Positions 29,944 through 37,441 of a DNA stretch of 40,933 nt are shown piece after piece (within the stretch, counting starts at the first letter, position 1; each line of letters opens with the position of its first letter). The stretch spans positions 1 to 40,933 of the forward strand of contig JAHBVI010000056.1 of NCBI GenBank assembly GCA_019637635.1, in the 5' to 3' direction. The notes under the pieces are model-generated. The model did not search any database and was not told the DNA's origin. It saw only the letters and a list, made by a program, of their open reading frames with translations. The position numbers were made by a program, and so were the translations under genes. This DNA is from Anaerolineae bacterium. GTDB lineage: Bacteria > Chloroflexota > Anaerolineae > Promineifilales > Promineifilaceae.

Positions 29944-31371
29944 ATGACTATCAAATTCGGTACCGACGGCTGGCGCGCCGTCATTAGTGAAACCTTTACC
30001 TTTGCCAATTTACGGCTGGTGGCCCAGGCCATTGCCGATTATGTGTTGGAAGAGAACGGACAAAACCCCAGCGTGGTCATTGGCTTTGACACCCGTTTCC
30101 TCTCTGACCGGTACGCAGCCGAAGTGGCCCGGGTGATGGCCGCCAACCGCATTGATACCTGGCTGGCCCGCGCCGACACGCCCACGCCGGCCATCAGCTA
30201 TTCCGTTTTGCACAAGCAGGCCACGGCCGGCGTGATGATCACCGCCAGCCACAATCCGCCACGTTATAACGGCGTCAAGCTCAAAGCCAGCTATGGCGGT
30301 TCGGCCAGTCCGGCCGCCCACCAACGGGTGGAATATCTGCTGGAAAGCGCCCTGGCCGAGGCGCGTGGCCCCAATCTGATGGATTTGCAGGAAGCCATTC
30401 GTACCGACCGCATCAAAAAATTCGACCCGGCCTGGGCTTATTACGAACATCTCAGCACCTTGCTCGATCTGGACATCATCTCCGGTGGCGAACTGCGCGT
30501 AGTGGCCGACGGCATGTATGGCGCGGGGCGGGGAGTGATTGGTGAGGTGTTGGCGCGCGGCCGTACTTACGTCCACAACATTCGCCATGAGATGAATCCC
30601 GGTTTTGGCGGCATCCACCCGGAACCGATTGCCCGCCATTTGGGGCTGCTCATGTCCACCATTCAGGCCGGGCATTGGGATGTGGGGCTGGCAACTGATG
30701 GCGACGCCGACCGCATTGGCGCGGTGGATAACCAGGGCAACTTTGTAGACCCGCACCGTATTTTTGCCCTGGTGCTGCGTTATTTGCTGGAAAATCGCGG
30801 CTGGCGGGGTAAGGTGGTGCGCACTGTTTCCACCACGCGCATGATTGACCGCATTGCCGCCCAACATGGGTTGGAGCTGGTGGAAACGCCGGTTGGCTTC
30901 AACCACATCGCCGACTTGATGATCGCCAATGGGGTGGTGATGGGCGGCGAAGAATCGGGCGGCATGAGCATTAAAGGGCACATCCCAGAAGGGGACGGGG
31001 TGCTGTTGGGGCTGCTGCTGCTGGAAGTGATGGCGGCGGCCAAAATGCCGCTGCATAAGCTGGTGGAGGAACTGCTGGCGCACTATGGCCCGGCGCAGTA
31101 TGCGCGAACGGACATGAAATTGACGCGCCCGGTGGAAAAGAAGCAGATGGTACAGTTATTGCTGGATGAGGCCCCGGCGGCAATCGCCGGGGTGGCGGTG
31201 GATGATGTGCAGACGGTGGATGGGGTGAAGTATTACTTGAATGATGGCAGTTGGTTGTTGATACGGCCGTCTGGCACCGAACCGGTCCTCCGGGTGTATG
31301 CAGAAGCGCCGGACGACGGCCGTGTTAAAGCCCTGCTAGACTTTGGCGAAGAGATGGCTGATAAGGCGTAA
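29944..31371 (+). CDS. Alpha-D-phosphohexomutase (phosphoglucomutase/phosphomannomutase type)
   Basis: A 475-residue cytoplasmic enzyme interconverting hexose 1- and 6-phosphates. The four family signatures are present in order: the phosphoserine loop TASHNPP (Ser102), the metal loop DGDADRIG (~252-259), the sugar loop GGEESGGMS, and the phosphate-binding loop RPSGTEPVLRVY. The N-terminus FGTDGWRAVI is also typical. GAGGA precedes the ATG. Whether it prefers glucose, mannose or glucosamine phosphate cannot be settled by eye. It may supply sugar phosphates for the dTDP-glucose route served by the dehydratase at 33695. Confidence 0.94.
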   Translation: MTIKFGTDGWRAVISETFTFANLRLVAQAIADYVLEENGQNPSVVIGFDTRFLSDRYAAEVARVMAANRIDTWLARADTPTPAISYSVLHKQATAGVMITASHNPPRYNGVKLKASYGGSASPAAHQRVEYLLESALAEARGPNLMDLQEAIRTDRIKKFDPAWAYYEHLSTLLDLDIISGGELRVVADGMYGAGRGVIGEVLARGRTYVHNIRHEMNPGFGGIHPEPIARHLGLLMSTIQAGHWDVGLATDGDADRIGAVDNQGNFVDPHRIFALVLRYLLENRGWRGKVVRTVSTTRMIDRIAAQHGLELVETPVGFNHIADLMIANGVVMGGEESGGMSIKGHIPEGDGVLLGLLLLEVMAAAKMPLHKLVEELLAHYGPAQYARTDMKLTRPVEKKQMVQLLLDEAPAAIAGVAVDDVQTVDGVKYYLNDGSWLLIRPSGTEPVLRVYAEAPDDGRVKALLDFGEEMADKA

Positions 31372-31408
31372 GGCGGGCAGCCAGCCGTATACAAGGAGAG
31401 TTCAAACG

Positions 31409-31858
31409 ATGACCCTGATTGAACAACAAGACGATGCCGCCGCTATTATGCAAGTGATTGCCGATGAATCTGCGGCCTTCTGGAAAAAGGATTTTGCGGC
31501 GTGGGCGCACTGCTGGCGCCATACGGCGTACATTCGCATGATTGGTTGGTGGGCGCGGGGCGGCATTACGGTGATAGAAGGTTGGGAGGCGCTCAGCAGC
31601 CGGGTTCAGGCAACCATGACCGCGAATCCTGAACCAAACCCAACTGCCCAGCGGGTGCGTCGGGAAAATGTGAATCTGCGCCGGGAAGGGAATATGGCCT
31701 GGGTGACGTTTGATCAATATGGTCAGGATACCGGTGATCTGGCTATGGACATGCCCGGATTAAGCCGGGAAACACGGATTTTAGAGAAGCACCAGGATGC
31801 GTGGAAAATCGTGTATGTCAGTTGGCTTCTGGAAGGTGAAGCCGGTGGTGAGTTCTGA
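31409..31858 (+). CDS. NTF2/SnoaL-like small protein
   Basis: A 149-residue protein with an N-terminal helix pair (AAAIMQVIADESAAFWKKDFAA shown as IADESAAFWKKDF) followed by the curved-sheet pattern WVTFDQYG, RETRILEKHQDAWKIVYVSW, typical of SnoaL-like/DUF4440 folds. Such proteins are small-molecule enzymes or binding modules; no catalytic set is recognisable. Start at ATG 31409, supported by AAGGAGAG nine bases upstream; the frame extends further upstream without a good ribosome site. Its role next to the phosphohexomutase is unknown. Confidence 0.78.
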   Translation: MTLIEQQDDAAAIMQVIADESAAFWKKDFAAWAHCWRHTAYIRMIGWWARGGITVIEGWEALSSRVQATMTANPEPNPTAQRVRRENVNLRREGNMAWVTFDQYGQDTGDLAMDMPGLSRETRILEKHQDAWKIVYVSWLLEGEAGGEF

Positions 31859-31867
31859 TCAAACCGA

Positions 31868-33460
31868 TTATCCAAAAAGACGGACGGGGCGGGGGGCGTT
31901 GGCCTCTTCTGACCAGCGCAGCAGTTCCGGTATGTCGCTGCCGTCTGCCAGGCGCGATGGTACCAGCCGCAGAAAAGTGAGGTTGGCGGCGGGGCGGGTG
32001 AGCTGCTCTTCCTGGCTGAAAACGGGAATCCAGGAGCCAGTGTTGACGTACCATTGGCGGTAGTCGGGGCGGTGGGGGTCGGCGGTATTGTCCAGCAGCA
32101 TCAGGCGGGCAGTGTGGTCGTGGCCGTAGATGAAGTAACGCACGGGGCCGATGTTGGCGGCCGGACGGCCGTTGAGCAGTGCCGCCACCTCTTGCGCCGC
32201 CGTGTACAGGTAGGGGCTGTCCAACAACTGGTTGAGTGATTGAAAGAGGGCGCCGCTGGCGAGCAGGCAGACGGCCGTAAAAAACAATACCGCCACCATT
32301 AACCCATATTCGCCCATGGCCAGGGCGCGCACCGCGCCGGCCAACAGCAGCAGCGCCAGCAGCGCCAGCAAGATACTGCCGATCATGCGCCGGGTAGTCC
32401 GTTTGGAATTGGCCGCCATCATCTCCCGGATGCCCTCCTGAATGTCTTGCAGGGGGGCCAGGAAGGGATCAGGGATGGTACGGCCGTTTTCCTGCTGCTG
32501 GTACTTCACCTTCTTTTTGGCTTTCACGCTCACCTGTTTGCGGGCATCCCGGTAGCGCAGCATAACCTGAATGAAGTCCGCCAGTTGGCCGGGCGCATTT
32601 GCCACCAGCCAGAAAAAATAGCGGGTAATTGGCTTGAAATTGTCGGCAAAAGGGTGAATGGCTTCCACCTCATTAAAAAAGTAGCGCACAAAGAGGGAGC
32701 CTTCCGGTAGCTCGATCCTCTCTTGCACCTGCCCTTTTTCATCAATCAGGCGCGGGTCGGCAAAGTCGTTAAAAAAGTTGACCGGGTCATACTGGCAGCC
32801 GTGTTCAATATAAAACAGGTCGCGCTGGTAAAGGAATTTTTTGGGAAAACGCACCTGACCAGCGACTGTATCGGCGGACAGCGTGGGGGGCATGTCGTCC
32901 AGGCGGGGCAGGGGGTGTTCGCTGTGGTAGCTCTGCGCCCACGTTTCATACGCTTCTCCCAGGAGTGACCGTAGCCGCGCCTGCACCCCTTCCCAGGCAA
33001 TTTCCACGTCATGGTTGCCGCGCATCATGATGATCTGGTTGCCCGGATGCGCCAGGAACCAGCCGAGCGCCTGGAAAAAGAGCGGGTGCCCGGCGGCGAT
33101 GGTTTCCAGTTTCCAGACGATGGCTTTTTCTTCCGTGCCTAATCCGTATAGTTGCTCGTTGGCGCTTAGTTCGTTGTGGTATTTTTTGCCGGTCACGGCC
33201 GTGAGCGCCTCCCCTTCTGGCGGCAATGATGTCACCTGTAAAAAGTCAAACAGGTCACCGTTGATGACCAACCGCCAGGGTTTCTGGTAAAAGTGCGTGG
33301 CTTCCGGGTCGCGGCTGAGCCGCGCATGATGGGCAATCAGTTGAGCAAAAGGCACGTCTTGAAAGAAATCTTCATTGGGGTGAATCAGGCCGGTGATGGG
33401 ATTACACCCTTCGCTCAAATGAAAATCACTGACAATGAGGTAGTTGTGGGTACTGTCCAT
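31868..33460 (-). CDS. Membrane-associated calcineurin-like metallophosphoesterase
   Basis: A 530-residue protein. The metal-binding motifs of the calcineurin-like superfamily are split by long insertions: SDFHLSEG (~11-18), INGDLFDF, MMRGNHDVE (~145-153), and C-terminal IYGHDHTARL (~455-464). Two adjacent membrane helices (~365-410; IGSILLALLALLLL and LMVAVLFFTAVCLLASG) sit between the third and last motifs, so the enzyme is membrane-anchored in the middle of its catalytic domain unless the helices form a hairpin excursion. Substrate unknown; UDP-diacylglucosamine hydrolase-like or nucleotide phosphoesterase roles are possible. Its stop is 9 bases from that of the convergent NTF2-like gene. 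Confidence 0.87.
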   Translation of the reverse strand: MDSTHNYLIVSDFHLSEGCNPITGLIHPNEDFFQDVPFAQLIAHHARLSRDPEATHFYQKPWRLVINGDLFDFLQVTSLPPEGEALTAVTGKKYHNELSANEQLYGLGTEEKAIVWKLETIAAGHPLFFQALGWFLAHPGNQIIMMRGNHDVEIAWEGVQARLRSLLGEAYETWAQSYHSEHPLPRLDDMPPTLSADTVAGQVRFPKKFLYQRDLFYIEHGCQYDPVNFFNDFADPRLIDEKGQVQERIELPEGSLFVRYFFNEVEAIHPFADNFKPITRYFFWLVANAPGQLADFIQVMLRYRDARKQVSVKAKKKVKYQQQENGRTIPDPFLAPLQDIQEGIREMMAANSKRTTRRMIGSILLALLALLLLAGAVRALAMGEYGLMVAVLFFTAVCLLASGALFQSLNQLLDSPYLYTAAQEVAALLNGRPAANIGPVRYFIYGHDHTARLMLLDNTADPHRPDYRQWYVNTGSWIPVFSQEEQLTRPAANLTFLRLVPSRLADGSDIPELLRWSEEANAPRPVRLFG

Positions 33461-33466
33461 GTGGTT

Positions 33467-33493
33467 TTGGAGATTGAGAGATTAGGAGATTGG
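33467..33493. repeat. Half element of the agattggagattgg word family
   Basis: TTGGAGATTGAGAGATTAGG and GAGATTGG sit just upstream of the metallophosphoesterase start without the matching inverted arm found at 1823 and 6042. It may be a decayed copy. Confidence 0.6.
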
Positions 33494-33529
33494 TAGAGTT
33501 GGCCTCCGACTTTCCTGATCTTTCAATGC

Positions 33530-33557
33530 CTATACTATAAGCGTAGGGCAAGTATAG
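33530..33557. promoter_or_regulatory. Inverted repeat CTATACT/AGTATAG between divergent genes
   Basis: CTATACT and AGTATAG are exact complements separated by 14 bases, in the shared upstream region of the metallophosphoesterase (minus) and the dehydratase (plus). Each arm resembles a -10 box, so this could be an operator or the minus-strand promoter. Confidence 0.35.
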
Positions 33558-33569
33558 CACAGGCGTTTA

Positions 33570-33598
33570 TTGGCTGTGCAAGGTCATTTGGCTAAAAT
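33570..33598 (+). promoter_or_regulatory. Sigma-70-like promoter of the dTDP-glucose dehydratase gene
   Basis: TTGGCT (33570-33575) and TAAAAT (33593-33598) are 17 bases apart. A hairpin (33627-33680) then lies within the predicted leader before the GAGG and ATG of the gene at 33695. Confidence 0.45.
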
Positions 33599-33626
33599 GC
33601 CGTCCGCTTGCAGGTATGATATTGTC

Positions 33627-33680
33627 AGATTGGTTCAATCTTCAAGATTGAACCAATCTATAGAGAGATTGAACCAATCT
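33627..33680. repeat. Perfect 16-bp-arm hairpin plus extra half copy, gattgaaccaatct family
   Basis: AGATTGGTTCAATCTT, one-base loop, exact complement (33627-33659), then a third copy GATTGAACCAATCT (33667-33680). Because two right arms compete for one left arm, the leader RNA could adopt two exclusive folds, the last ending right before the GAGG ribosome site. Confidence 0.9.
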
Positions 33681-33694
33681 TTAGTGAGGAATAA

Positions 33695-34717
33695 ATGAAA
33701 AATTTGATGGTGACAGGCGGCGCCGGCTTCATTGGCGCTAATTTTGTTTTGTACATGTTGCAGAAATATCCGGCGTACCGGATTGTGGTCTATGACAAAC
33801 TGACGTATGCCGGTAATCTGGATAACCTGTTGACGGTGCAGGCTGATCCCCGGTATCACTTTGTGCAGGGGGATATTTGTGATGCGGCGCTGGTGGAGCA
33901 GACGATTCAGGAGCAGGCGATTGATACGATTGTCAACTTTGCGGCCGAAACGCACGTGGACCGCTCGATTATGAACCCGGATGCGTTCATTCAAACCAGT
34001 GTGTATGGCACGTATGTGCTGCTGGAGGCGGCGCGTAAGTTGAAGCTGGAGCGGTATCACCAGATCAGTACGGATGAGGTGTATGGACATATTCCGCATG
34101 GGTTTTCCAGCAAGGAAACAGACAATTTAGCCCCGCGCAGCCCCTATGCCGCCAGCAAAGCCAGCGCCGACCTGCTGGCGAATGCCTATTTCATCACCTA
34201 TGACCTGCCGGTGACGATTACGCGGGGCAGCAATAACATTGGCCCCTACCAGTACCCGGAGAAGGTGGTGCCGCTGTTTGCCACCAATGCCCTCGACCAT
34301 GAGCCGCTGCCGGTGTATGGCGACGGCCGTCAGATGCGCGAATATCAATTTGTGACCGACCACTGTGAAGCCATTGACCTGGTGTTGCATAAAGGGGTGT
34401 TGGGTGAAACGTATAATGTGGGTACGGCCGTAGAGATGGAAAACATCGAGATGATCGAACTGCTGTTGCAGACCTTAGACCGCCCCGCCAGTCTGATCCG
34501 CTACGTCAAAGACCGCGAAGGGCATGACCGCCGCTACAGCATGAACGTAGACAAAATCCGCGCCCTGGGCTGGGAACCAAACCACACCCCGCGTGAGGCT
34601 ATTGCCCAGACCGCTCTCTGGTACCGCGATAATGAATGGTGGTGGCGCAAAATTAAAAGCGGCGAGTTTAAGGCGTATTACGAAAAGCAGTATGGGCACC
34701 GGTGGCAGGGGGCGTAG
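33695..34717 (+). CDS. rfbB: dTDP-glucose 4,6-dehydratase
   Basis: A 340-residue extended SDR enzyme converting dTDP-glucose to the 4-keto-6-deoxy sugar, the first committed step to rhamnose and other deoxysugars. The NAD-binding GGAGFIG lies at the N-terminus, followed by YDKLTYAGNLDNL, AAETHVDRSI, the STDEVYG active-site segment, SPYAASKASAD with the Tyr/Lys pair, SNNIGPYQYPEKV and YGDGRQMREYQFV. Length is usual. The other dTDP-rhamnose genes are absent from the window, so it is a stand-alone copy. GAGG precedes the ATG. Confidence 0.93.
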   Translation: MKNLMVTGGAGFIGANFVLYMLQKYPAYRIVVYDKLTYAGNLDNLLTVQADPRYHFVQGDICDAALVEQTIQEQAIDTIVNFAAETHVDRSIMNPDAFIQTSVYGTYVLLEAARKLKLERYHQISTDEVYGHIPHGFSSKETDNLAPRSPYAASKASADLLANAYFITYDLPVTITRGSNNIGPYQYPEKVVPLFATNALDHEPLPVYGDGRQMREYQFVTDHCEAIDLVLHKGVLGETYNVGTAVEMENIEMIELLLQTLDRPASLIRYVKDREGHDRRYSMNVDKIRALGWEPNHTPREAIAQTALWYRDNEWWWRKIKSGEFKAYYEKQYGHRWQGA

Positions 34718-34747
34718 TTCGTAGTTCGTAATTCGTAATCCGTAATC

Positions 34748-34803
34748 GGTTCACGGATTACGGTTCACGGATTACGGTTCACGGTATACGGCTCACGGGT
34801 AAC
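34748..34803 (+). repeat. Four tandem 14-bp repeats upstream of citrate synthase gene
   Basis: Units GGTTCACGGATTAC (34748-34761, 34762-34775), GGTTCACGGTATAC (34776-34789) and GGCTCACGGGTAAC (34790-34803) are head-to-tail, directly before a -10-like box. Preceding inverted words (GTAATTCGTAATCCGTAATC) tie them to the hairpin family at 8967 and 29849. A 14-bp period is not helical, so cooperative operator binding on one face is doubtful. Confidence 0.85.
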
Positions 34804-34811
34804 GGATAACG

Positions 34812-34820
34812 TGCTATACT
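34812..34820 (+). promoter_or_regulatory. Extended -10 element of the citrate synthase gene
   Basis: TGCTATACT has the TGn extension of an extended -10 promoter and would start transcription near 34827, leaving a ~32-base leader with AAGGAG before ATG 34859. No -35 box is evident; the tandem repeats lie there instead. Confidence 0.45.
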
Positions 34821-34858
34821 ACCGCCTGTTTGTGAAGCAGGCATGGAAGGAGCAGTGT

Positions 34859-35992
34859 ATGAGTACAGGCAAAGGATTGGCGGGGGTGACGGCGGCGGAC
34901 ACGGCCGTGAGCCGGGTAGACGGCGATAATGGCATCCTCATCTTTCGTGGGTACAACGTGTGGGATTTGGGCGGGCAGGTGAGCTATGAAGAGGTGGTGT
35001 ATCTGTTATGGCATGGCGAATTGCCCACACAACCCCAACTAGACAGTTTCAAAAGTGATCTGGCGGCGCGGCGGGCGCTGCCGCCGGAAGTGCTGGCGGC
35101 GTTGCAATCTTTTCCGCGGCAGGCGCATCCCATGGCCGTGCTGCGCACGGCCGTTAGCTGGCTGGGTATGGCCGACCCCACTGCCGACGACCTGAGTCTG
35201 GCGGCGGCGCGGGAAAAGGCCATGAGGTTAACGGCCGTACTCCCCACCATCGTCGCCGCCTGGGAACGCATCCGCCAGGGCCAATCACCCATTGCCCCGC
35301 GCCCTGACCTGGGCCATGCCGCCAACTTCCTGTATATGCTGGACGGCCAATGGCAAAACCCGGACGCGGTGCAGGCGCTAGACGCCTACCTGGTGCTGTT
35401 GGCCGACCACGACTTCAATGCCTCTACCTTTGCCTGCCGCGTCACCACCGGCACGCTGCCGGACATCTACTCCATCATCACCACCGGCATTGGCACGCTC
35501 AAAGGCATTTCGCATGGCGGCGCCAATCAGAAGGCGATGGAGCAATTTCTGGAAGCAGCCGCTGCCGGCGATGTAACCGCCTGGTACCAACAAAAACGGG
35601 CCGCCGGGCAGCGCATCATGGGCATCGGCCACCGGGAATACAAGGTGGAAGACCCCCGCGCCCGCGTCTTCCGGCCGATGGCGGCCCGGTTGGCCGCCAG
35701 CAGTGGGCAGGGGCAATGGTATGAAATTGCCACCCAAATTGAACAGTTGACGCGGCAGGACGATTATTTTGTGCAGCGGCGGCTCTATGCCAACGTGGAT
35801 TATTATTCGGCGGTGGCGCTGTATATGATTGGGCTGCCGGTAGATCAGTTTACGGCCGTGTTTGCCATCAGCCGTATCGCCGGTTGGTTGGCTCATGTGC
35901 TGGAACAGTTGGCCGATAACCGCCTGATTCGCCCCAAAGCTAACTACGTTGGCCCCGCGCCACGGCCGTTTGTGCCCCTGGCGGAACGGTAA
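34859..35992 (+). CDS. Citrate synthase family enzyme (citrate or 2-methylcitrate synthase)
   Basis: A 377-residue enzyme condensing oxaloacetate with acetyl-CoA or propionyl-CoA. The active-site histidines are in GISHGGANQ (~219) and GIGHREYKVEDPRA (~258) and the Asp in NVDYYSA (~314). The N-terminus DTAVSRVDGDNGILIFRGY and the C-terminal GWLAHVLEQLADNRLIRP are typical of the short bacterial type. ATG 34859 is chosen over an upstream GTG because AAGGAG precedes it. Without prpB/prpD or other cycle genes nearby, the acyl-CoA preference stays open. Confidence 0.92.
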   Translation: MSTGKGLAGVTAADTAVSRVDGDNGILIFRGYNVWDLGGQVSYEEVVYLLWHGELPTQPQLDSFKSDLAARRALPPEVLAALQSFPRQAHPMAVLRTAVSWLGMADPTADDLSLAAAREKAMRLTAVLPTIVAAWERIRQGQSPIAPRPDLGHAANFLYMLDGQWQNPDAVQALDAYLVLLADHDFNASTFACRVTTGTLPDIYSIITTGIGTLKGISHGGANQKAMEQFLEAAAAGDVTAWYQQKRAAGQRIMGIGHREYKVEDPRARVFRPMAARLAASSGQGQWYEIATQIEQLTRQDDYFVQRRLYANVDYYSAVALYMIGLPVDQFTAVFAISRIAGWLAHVLEQLADNRLIRPKANYVGPAPRPFVPLAER

Positions 35993-35995
35993 AGA

Positions 35996-36051
35996 GGGAA
36001 TTGGGTAACTGGGTAATTCAGTAATTGCCCAATTACCCAATTACCCAATTA
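35996..36051. repeat. Hairpin array, gggtaattacccaatt word family
   Basis: GGGAATTGGGTAACTGGGTAA words are followed by inverted CCCAATTACCCAATTACCC. It fills the gap between citrate synthase and sugar dehydrogenase and ends six bases before the ATG at 36057, which has no Shine-Dalgarno. Related to the palindrome at 18912. Confidence 0.8.
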
Positions 36052-36056
36052 CTCCT

Positions 36057-37385
36057 ATGACAAAACCCCTACTTTTACTTTTTATTTTATTTTTGGCTGC
36101 CTGTGGACAGACGGAAACGGCCGTGACGCCACCCGTTGTACCCGCCAATACAGCCACCACCGCTGCCCCCACAGCGCCACTTGTGCCTACGGATACGGCC
36201 ACCTTACCGCCCACCAGCACTCCGGCGGATGCTCCGGCAGCGCCTACGGCCGTGCCCACTGACACGCCGACCCCTCTGCCGCCAACGCCGACGGCCGTGC
36301 CGCTGCAACCGGTGGATGAGATACAACTCAGCCCTGTTATCACCGAGGGTTTGAGCTTGCCGTTGTATGTGACCCATGCCGGCGACGGCCGTCTCTTTGT
36401 GGTGCAGCAAGAGGGCCTCGTCAGCATCATCCAGGATGGGGCGCTGTTGGCCGAACCCTTCCTCGATATTCGGGATCGGGTGGGCAAAGAAGCCAATGAA
36501 CAAGGGCTGCTCAGTCTGGCTTTTCATCCCCAATATGCCCAAAATGGCTACTTCTTTGTCAACTATACCAACCGGGCTGCCAACACCGTTGTGGCTCGCT
36601 TCCAGGTGAGCGCGGCCAATCCCAATCTGGCCGATCCCGGCAGTGAACGAATCCTGCTGGCCATTGAGCAGCCCTACGCCAACCATAATGGCGGCCTGGT
36701 GAAATTTGGTCCCGACGGTTATCTCTACATCGGCATGGGTGATGGCGGCAGCCAGGGCGACCCACAGAACCGGGCGCAAAATGGCAATACGCTGCTAGGC
36801 AAGATATTACGCATAGACGTGGATGTGACCGGGGAAGCGCCTTATGGCATTCCGGCCAGCAACCCGTTTGTAACGGATGACACTGTGCGCAATGAAATTT
36901 GGGCGGTGGGGCTGCGTAATCCCTGGCGTTTTAGCTTTGACCGGGAAACCGGCGACCTGTTTCTGGCCGATGTAGGCCAGAGCCTGTGGGAGGAGGTAAA
37001 TTTTCGCCCGGCGGACAGCCCTGGTGGGGAAAATTATGGCTGGAACCGTATGGAAGGCAGCCATTGTTATCAGCGCGATACCTGCGATACGGCCGGGTTG
37101 ATTTTGCCGATCTTTGACTATGCTCACAGCGAGGGCTGTTCCGTGACCGGGGGGTATGTGTATCGCGGGCAGCAGTTCCCGGCGCTGCGCGGCAACTACT
37201 TTGTGGCCGATTATTGCACCGGGTATATCTGGCGGCTGTTTCCGGGGGCGGACGGCCGTTGGCAAAGCGCCAGAGTGTTGGAAAGTGGCCGGATCGTTTC
37301 CAGTTTTGGCGAAGGCGCCGATGGGGAATTGTATGTGGTAGACCACAACGGCGGCGTTTATCAGATTCAGTCGGTTGGTGAATAG
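36057..37385 (+). CDS. PQQ-dependent sugar dehydrogenase-like lipoprotein
   Basis: A 442-residue protein with a lipoprotein signal ending LAAC (Cys16), a ~65-residue Thr/Pro-rich spacer, and a six-bladed propeller of the soluble glucose/aldose dehydrogenase family. Diagnostic segments are GDGRLFVVQQEG, GLLSLAFHPQYAQNGYFFVNY, NHNGGLVKFGPDGYLYIGMG with the catalytic-type His, GDPQNRAQ, and VGLRNPWRFSFDR with the PQQ-contacting Arg. It would oxidise sugars outside the membrane and pass electrons to the respiratory chain. No PQQ synthesis genes are in the window. The next gene is a paralogue; the pair arose by duplication. Confidence 0.88.
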   Translation: MTKPLLLLFILFLAACGQTETAVTPPVVPANTATTAAPTAPLVPTDTATLPPTSTPADAPAAPTAVPTDTPTPLPPTPTAVPLQPVDEIQLSPVITEGLSLPLYVTHAGDGRLFVVQQEGLVSIIQDGALLAEPFLDIRDRVGKEANEQGLLSLAFHPQYAQNGYFFVNYTNRAANTVVARFQVSAANPNLADPGSERILLAIEQPYANHNGGLVKFGPDGYLYIGMGDGGSQGDPQNRAQNGNTLLGKILRIDVDVTGEAPYGIPASNPFVTDDTVRNEIWAVGLRNPWRFSFDRETGDLFLADVGQSLWEEVNFRPADSPGGENYGWNRMEGSHCYQRDTCDTAGLILPIFDYAHSEGCSVTGGYVYRGQQFPALRGNYFVADYCTGYIWRLFPGADGRWQSARVLESGRIVSSFGEGADGELYVVDHNGGVYQIQSVGE

Positions 37386-37390
37386 AAAAT

Positions 37391-37419
37391 TGTAGGGCGA
37401 TTTGCCAAATCGCCCTACA
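37391..37419. repeat. Perfect 13-bp-arm hairpin, gtagggcgattt family
   Basis: TGTAGGGCGATTT, loop GCC, exact complement, five bases after the stop of the first sugar dehydrogenase and 22 bases before the start of the second. Same layout as 25697-25723. Confidence 0.92.
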
Positions 37420-37441
37420 CTACACGCGCAAAGGAGCAGAT

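Noticed and set aside
30010..31083. Minus-strand frame of 357 codons opposite the phosphohexomutase
   Set aside because: The His/Gln-rich translation has no recognisable motifs; the plus strand has all four phosphohexomutase signatures.
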